Assembly (NCBI GenBank): GCA_937864255.1
Contig: CALMIT010000379.1
Span: 1 to 10,187, forward strand
Direction: 5' to 3'
DNA length: 10,187 bases
Origin: an uncultured Saprospiraceae bacterium
GTDB lineage: Bacteria > Bacteroidota > Bacteroidia > Chitinophagales > Saprospiraceae
Both the position numbers and the translations under genes were made by a program. Shown in pieces: positions 6,600 through 10,187 of the stretch (the first letter of the stretch is position 1; every line of letters begins with the position of its first letter). Under the pieces are notes generated by a model that ran no database searches, was not told the DNA's origin, and was given only the letters and a program-made list of their open reading frames with translations.

Positions 6600-8612
6600 T
6601 TATTTGCCTCCGCCCATTCTGCTTTGCACGGCAGGGTCAATGGCGATAGCTTTTTGGTGCAATGCTTTTCCTTTTTCCGTATTGCCGCTGTTAAAATATG
6701 CGCTACCCAGATTGTAAAGCGCGTCAGCGTTTTCAGGCTGTACGGCAGCCGCTTTTTCAAAAAATTCAATGGCTTTCGGATGGTTTTGCTGGATGCCGTA
6801 AGCCACGCCGAGCAGCCTCAGCGTTTCGTAATCGTCGGGCTGTGCTTCGTACGATTTAGTCAAATATTGGAGGGCTTTGGACAGGTCGCCTTTTTTTTCG
6901 CCGTAGTAGCGACCCGCATTGCGATAGGTGACTGCCAGATTATTCATGGCGTCTTTGTAAGCCGGGTCAAGTTGCAAAGCTTTCTGGTAGAAATCAATAG
7001 CTTGCTCGTATTCATCCAGGTAGTTGGAAGCATTTCCGAGCAGGAGATAAGCATTTTTGTAATTGGGATGAACTTCAAGCGCTTTTAATAAATGCTCTTT
7101 TGCTTTGAGCAAAATTGGTCTTCGGGCAGCGTCGTCTTCCATTTTTGTTGCTTTGCTGATGAGTTCGCCGGCAGCCGCGTTTTGCAATTTTGCGCTCCTG
7201 ACCGAAGTCTCTACGTCGGTGGTGAATAAGGTGTAATTGTCTTTCCAGACAAAATTTCTGGCTATGGTTTTTACACCAAAGGCGAGGACTATCAGCGTCA
7301 CCAGCAATAAGCCAGGACGTATTTTTTCATAAGCCGGGTTTTCATTTTTTCGAGCTGAAAATTTCCAAACTAATAGAGCTGCCACTATGCAAAACCCGAC
7401 GGAAGGCATAAAAATGAACCGTTCGGACATATTCGTACCCACCGGAAAAAGAAAATTTGATACGATGGAAAGCGTGATTAAATAAAAAGCAATGCCAAAA
7501 CCAAAAAGGTTTTTGGTTTTCAAGCTGCGCACTGCAAAAACGGCCAACGATAAATAAATCAACAAACTCAACAGCACGCGCCAATCGCCAAACTGCATGA
7601 TTTCAATGTGGCGCGGATAGTAATCGTGCGTGAGCGGGTGCGGGAAAATGAGCAACTGTACATATTTGCCCAGGGTGAAAAATATGGTGGCGAGTCGTTC
7701 GGAGGTTGTAAAAGGCACATACCGATCGCCCTCGATTTTTACAAAAGGATTATTCATAAGTTCCATCGGCTCGCCGCCTGTTTGCCAGCCGATTACAGCG
7801 CCCCTCACTAGCAGGAAAATAACAGCCGGCACGAACAGCCAGAGCATTTGCTGCGCTATTTTTGGTAAAGTCGCTTTTGTAAAAAAATAATACGCCAGCG
7901 GAACCACCGCCAAAAAAGTAATGGCGTTTTCTTTCGAAAAAAGTGCCGCCATGAAAAGCAGCGCGGCTGCGAGGTTCCAGTGATTTTTTTGGGAGTGATA
8001 CGCTTTCAAAGAAAAAAACAAGGCGCCGAGACTGCCCAGCAGCGTCATGATTTCGTCGCGCCCTTTTATGTTGGCTACCACTTCGGTGTGGACCGGATGC
8101 GCCGCAAATAAAAGAGTCGCTGCAAAAGCAATAAAGTAAGCCTGGTTGTGAAGCACTTTTTGTTTGAAAAGCAGCAGCAACACTTTGTAAAGCAAAACAC
8201 AAGTCAGTCCGAATAAAAGCACATTAATAAGGTGTCCGGGAAAAGGATTGCGCCCGAAAAGCTGCCACTCGATTGCAAACATCACCAGCGTGAAAGGGCG
8301 GTATCTGCCCCCGCTGACCAAAAAAGCTTTTCCCTCTTCTTTAAAAAAACCGTAGAAGGTGTCGTATTTTAAAATGCCGGGTATGCCTTTTATGCCCTGG
8401 GTGGTGAACATGTTGTCATAGATGACGATGGCGTCGTCTTGTGTATAATTATGTGTGAGGGTATTGGCGTAAAGCAGAAAAGCAAAAATAAAAACTGCCC
8501 ATCCGAGTATTTTTTCATTAAAATACCATCCGGGAAAATTTAAAGTCCCGGCGCCTGTTTCGGGTCGGATTTTAGCTGGCCGCGACTTATCGGGATTGGT
8601 TTTTTTGCTCAT
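6600..8612 (-). CDS. Polytopic GT-C/TMTC-like membrane protein with C-terminal TPR repeats
   Basis: This 670-residue protein has roughly 10-12 hydrophobic segments between residues 33 and 450, then a soluble TPR tail (about 500-660). The first extracytoplasmic loop begins with TQDD (57-60), the acidic motif typical of GT-C polyprenyl-phosphate-sugar glycosyltransferases. HPVHTEVVANIKGRDE (172-187), FSKENAITF (225-233), FPHPLTHDYYP (323-333) and SERFIFMPSVGF (396-407) match conserved positions in TMTC/DUF1736-type proteins. Four TPR units are visible, for example NAYLLLGNASNYLDEYEQA, DAMNNLAVTYRNAG, YETLRLLGVAYGIQQN and DALYNLGSAYFNSGNTEKG. Eukaryotic TMTC proteins are O-mannosyltransferases; the substrate of the bacterial relatives is unknown to me. 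Glycosyl transfer to an envelope protein or glycan is an inference, and the TPRs probably bind a protein partner. It is the first gene leftward of the divergent spacer. The ATG at 8612 is the only sensible start, and it lacks a Shine-Dalgarno sequence. Confidence 0.85.
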   Translation of the reverse strand: MSKKTNPDKSRPAKIRPETGAGTLNFPGWYFNEKILGWAVFIFAFLLYANTLTHNYTQDDAIVIYDNMFTTQGIKGIPGILKYDTFYGFFKEEGKAFLVSGGRYRPFTLVMFAIEWQLFGRNPFPGHLINVLLFGLTCVLLYKVLLLLFKQKVLHNQAYFIAFAATLLFAAHPVHTEVVANIKGRDEIMTLLGSLGALFFSLKAYHSQKNHWNLAAALLFMAALFSKENAITFLAVVPLAYYFFTKATLPKIAQQMLWLFVPAVIFLLVRGAVIGWQTGGEPMELMNNPFVKIEGDRYVPFTTSERLATIFFTLGKYVQLLIFPHPLTHDYYPRHIEIMQFGDWRVLLSLLIYLSLAVFAVRSLKTKNLFGFGIAFYLITLSIVSNFLFPVGTNMSERFIFMPSVGFCIVAALLVWKFSARKNENPAYEKIRPGLLLVTLIVLAFGVKTIARNFVWKDNYTLFTTDVETSVRSAKLQNAAAGELISKATKMEDDAARRPILLKAKEHLLKALEVHPNYKNAYLLLGNASNYLDEYEQAIDFYQKALQLDPAYKDAMNNLAVTYRNAGRYYGEKKGDLSKALQYLTKSYEAQPDDYETLRLLGVAYGIQQNHPKAIEFFEKAAAVQPENADALYNLGSAYFNSGNTEKGKALHQKAIAIDPAVQSRMGGGK

Positions 8613-8748
8613 TTCGCAAATATGGCGAATTCTCTAATTATCAATAAACGGGCAAAGAGAAATGTCAGGATAAATTTGTTTGTCCGAAAATTGAAGGCAT
8701 ACGTAGAAGCCGGAAAGGCGGAATTTTTAGAAATCTGTAAGTTGCCGC

Positions 8749-8778
8749 CGCATTTGCCAAAAGAAGCGCAATTGCCAA
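8749..8778. repeat. Pair of 12-base direct repeats in the divergent spacer
   Basis: CGCATTTGCCAA (8749-8760) and CGCAATTGCCAA (8767-8778) differ at one position and are spaced with an 18-base period. They lie between two divergent genes, so they could be tandem binding sites for a regulator. The second copy overlaps the TTGCCA that would serve as a -35 for TATAAT at 8797. The repeat is seen directly; the function is speculative. Confidence 0.35.
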
Positions 8779-8870
8779 TACGACCAAATTGAATTGTATA
8801 ATTTTTATTCATTTTTATAAATTTCGGCCTGCTATATGCACTATCAAATTTCAACTACGGCAAATCGTTC

Positions 8871-8878
8871 TGTGTTTG
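8871..8878 (+). promoter_or_regulatory. Possible -7 element close to the TM2-TPR-SHOCT start
   Basis: TGTGTTTG matches TAnnTTTG at five of its six fixed positions. A weak TTTC sits at about -33 spacing. It would give a very short leader before the ATG at 8896 and would exclude the upstream ATG at 8836 from the transcript, consistent with the start chosen for the gene. Confidence 0.25.
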
Positions 8879-8895
8879 CAGAGAAAAGACAATTG

Positions 8896-9672
8896 ATGAA
8901 AGATAAAAACGCCGCCGGTATATTGGCTCTTTTATTGGGAGGTTTCGGTATCCACCAGTTTTATCTGGGTAAAAACTTTAAGGGCTTTTTGCACCTGATT
9001 TTCTTTTGGACGCCGTTTTCCTGGATCATCGGGCTGGTTTCTGCGATTATTTATTTTACAATGTCGCAGGAAAAATTTGACGCTAGGTATAATAATCGCC
9101 CGATGGATGAAATGCCTGATTTCAGAAGAAGGTACATGGAAACCGAAACCTTAAATCGCAACCGCGAACGCTGGCGCGAACACCGCGAAAAACCTGCCTA
9201 TGAAAGGAAAGTAATTGAGAGCAGGAGGGATAATCCTTACCGCGCGAGCGGAATAAAAAAATTTAAGGATTATGATTATCAGGGCGCCATTGAGGATTTT
9301 GCAAAATCGCTGGAAATAAACGAAAGAGATCCGGCTATCCATTTTAATATTGCCTGTGCCTACTCCCTTTGTGAAAATGCCGAGTCAGCCTTCCGGCACA
9401 TCGAAAGAGCAGTGGCTTTGGGATTCACTGATTTTAAGCGCATAAAAGAACATGATGCGCTGGCCTACTTGCGCATTCAGGATGAATTCGATACTTTTGA
9501 ACGCAATGGTTTTAAACAGATCGCGCCCAAACAGGCAGAAACCACTGAAAACGACCTCCTAAATTCCCAACCCGATTTGTTGGATCAGCTAAATAAGTTG
9601 AGTGAGTTAAAAGAGCTTGGACTGCTCACGGAAGAGGAATTTGCGGATAAAAAGAAAAAATTATTCGGTTAA
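8896..9672 (+). CDS. TM2-domain membrane protein with TPR segment and C-terminal SHOCT motif
   Basis: This 258-residue protein has three parts. Residues 1-57 are a TM2 domain: MKDKNAAGILALLLGGFG, then HQFYLGKNFKGF, with two membrane helices (about 6-22 and 31-54) joined by a short turn. Residues 58-115 are highly charged and Arg-rich (RNRERWREHREK), likely cytoplasmic and helical. Residues 116-205 form a TPR-like region (SGIKKFKDYDYQGAIEDFAKSLEIN and following), including the repeat-associated pattern ALGFTDF...DALAYLRIQDEF. Residues 229-257 match the SHOCT motif (LDQLNKLSELKELGLLTEEEFADKKKKL), common at C-termini of membrane proteins. The frame is open back to an ATG at 8836, but TM2 proteins usually begin immediately before the K-K-aliphatic stretch, so 8896 is preferred. 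No specific function is known; it is probably a membrane scaffold or protein-binding adaptor. The next gene follows after 104 bases on the same strand. Confidence 0.8.
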   Translation: MKDKNAAGILALLLGGFGIHQFYLGKNFKGFLHLIFFWTPFSWIIGLVSAIIYFTMSQEKFDARYNNRPMDEMPDFRRRYMETETLNRNRERWREHREKPAYERKVIESRRDNPYRASGIKKFKDYDYQGAIEDFAKSLEINERDPAIHFNIACAYSLCENAESAFRHIERAVALGFTDFKRIKEHDALAYLRIQDEFDTFERNGFKQIAPKQAETTENDLLNSQPDLLDQLNKLSELKELGLLTEEEFADKKKKLFG

Positions 9673-9776
9673 TAATACCGTCTGCGAGGCTCAATAATAA
9701 CTACACTTTAACTAGCGTACATCAACACATGAGAAATCGGATTCGTTGATTGATTGAAATTAAACATACAAATACT

Positions 9777-10187
9777 ATGGTCGCAGAAAATTTGCTATCA
9801 AACACCCTGGTTCCTTTGCGAACCAGCGACACAGGAAGGGAGGCGTTGACGATTATGAATCTGTTTTCGGTAAGGCACTTGCCCGTTGTGGAAGACGAAC
9901 AACTGCAATGTGTGATTTCGGAAGATGATATTTTAGTACATGATGTAGATAATCCTATCGGCTCATTTTGCGATCCTTTTCAAAAGCCTTTTGTGCACGA
10001 GTACGATCACATCTACGAAGTAATGCGGATGATGGCCGAAAAACGGCTGACGGTAATTCCGGTGCTTGATGCGGAAAACCGCTACATAGGTCTGATTTCG
10101 CAAGACGATCTTTTAAAATATTTTGCCAATACCGGTTCCTTTGTAGAACCCGGAAGTATTGTAGTGCTGGAAATTGCCAAGCGCGAT
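9777..10187 (+). CDS. CBS-domain pair protein, C-terminus cut off by window
   Basis: The frame starts at ATG 9777; an in-frame stop lies just upstream, so no earlier start is possible. It is open to the window end (137 codons). Two CBS motifs are visible: residues about 7-58 (LLSNTLVPLRTSDTGREAL, then FSVRHLPVVEDEQLQCVISEDDIL) and about 69-117 (HIYEVMRMMAEKRLTVIPVLD, then RYIGLISQDDLLKYF). CBS pairs bind adenine nucleotides or related ligands and usually regulate a partner. The following residues, FVEPGSIVVLEIAKRD, resemble the start of the second domain found in roughly 220-residue Bacteroidota CBS proteins. From memory of gene order in that phylum, such genes are often followed by an NAD kinase gene; this lies outside the window and is unverified. 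No TAnnTTTG promoter is visible upstream, so co-transcription with the TM2-TPR gene is possible. Confidence 0.85.
   Translation, partial: MVAENLLSNTLVPLRTSDTGREALTIMNLFSVRHLPVVEDEQLQCVISEDDILVHDVDNPIGSFCDPFQKPFVHEYDHIYEVMRMMAEKRLTVIPVLDAENRYIGLISQDDLLKYFANTGSFVEPGSIVVLEIAKRD

Larger units (their letters stand above)
8613..8895. other. Divergent intergenic region between the TMTC-like and TM2-TPR genes
   Basis: About 283 bases separate the two oppositely directed genes once the plus-strand start is placed at 8896. The region holds a 12-base direct repeat (8749-8760 and 8767-8778) and a TATAAT hexamer at 8797-8802, with TTGCCA 19 bases before it. It also holds near-consensus Bacteroidota -7 boxes on both sides: TGTGTTTG at 8871 on plus, and CATATTTG at 8624-8617 on minus. 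An 81-residue minus-strand frame covers most of it (8854-8609), but it resembles translated spacer and not a protein. Confidence 0.5.

Noticed and set aside
8617..8624. CATATTTG on the minus strand as a -7 element for the TMTC-like gene.
   Set aside because: It differs from TAnnTTTG at one position and ends only four bases before the ATG, which would place initiation at or inside the start codon. Leaderless transcription is possible but unsupported.
8772..8802. An E. coli-style promoter, TTGCCA-N19-TATAAT, ahead of the TM2-TPR gene.
   Set aside because: The spacing is long, and the Bacteroidota primary sigma factor does not normally use this consensus. The hexamer is expected by chance in AT-rich spacer.
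8609..8854. An 81-residue minus-strand frame overlapping the TMTC-like start by ATGA.
   Set aside because: The stop-start overlap looks operon-like, but the frame covers the divergent spacer, its composition is not protein-like, and it overlaps no recognisable domain. It is more likely translated spacer.
9746..9757. Three copies of TTGA before the CBS gene.
   Set aside because: This is a trivial short tandem run with no further periodicity or symmetry.

Overview
The window looks like an ordinary chromosomal stretch from a member of the Bacteroidota. Four things support this. The proteins have architectures typical of that phylum: a secreted TolB-like propeller fused to an outer-membrane barrel-type C-terminus, a NagZ/serine-hydrolase fusion, and a CBS protein of the kind common there. 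Start codons lack clear Shine-Dalgarno sequences. The best promoter match has the Bacteroidota -7 form TAnnTTTG. The intergenic DNA is AT-rich around moderately GC-rich genes. A class such as Saprospiria or Chitinophagia would fit, but the sequence alone does not decide it. I see no tRNA, rRNA, CRISPR array, transposase, phage gene or sign of recent transfer.

Layout: three genes lie on the minus strand and two on the plus strand, diverging at about 8613-8895. Reading leftward from the divergence point, the first gene (8612-6600) is a polytopic GT-C/TMTC-like membrane protein with a C-terminal TPR tail. The second (6376-3434) is an exported NagZ-type GH3 beta-N-acetylglucosaminidase fused to a beta-lactamase-fold serine hydrolase. 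The third (3148 to beyond base 1) is a very large secreted protein with a degenerate peptidase-MA-like domain, a TolB-like propeller and the beginning of a BamA-like barrel region; its C-terminus is cut off. Rightward lie a TM2-TPR-SHOCT membrane protein (8896-9672) and the first 137 codons of a CBS-pair protein (9777 onward, cut off by the window end).

The minus-strand genes are separated by 223 and 285 bases, so they are probably separate transcription units. The fusion enzyme has a good candidate promoter (6513-6520), and the spacer upstream of the TolB-like gene holds two clear inverted repeats. Three of the five proteins are predicted to act at the cell envelope: peptidoglycan turnover, an outer-membrane-associated propeller/barrel protein, and a membrane glycosyltransferase-like protein. 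No shared pathway is shown directly. I did not find a convincing new system. The most interesting items are the two-enzyme muropeptide-hydrolase fusion, the apparent loss of the zinc-protease motif in the TolB-like protein, and the palindromes upstream of that gene.
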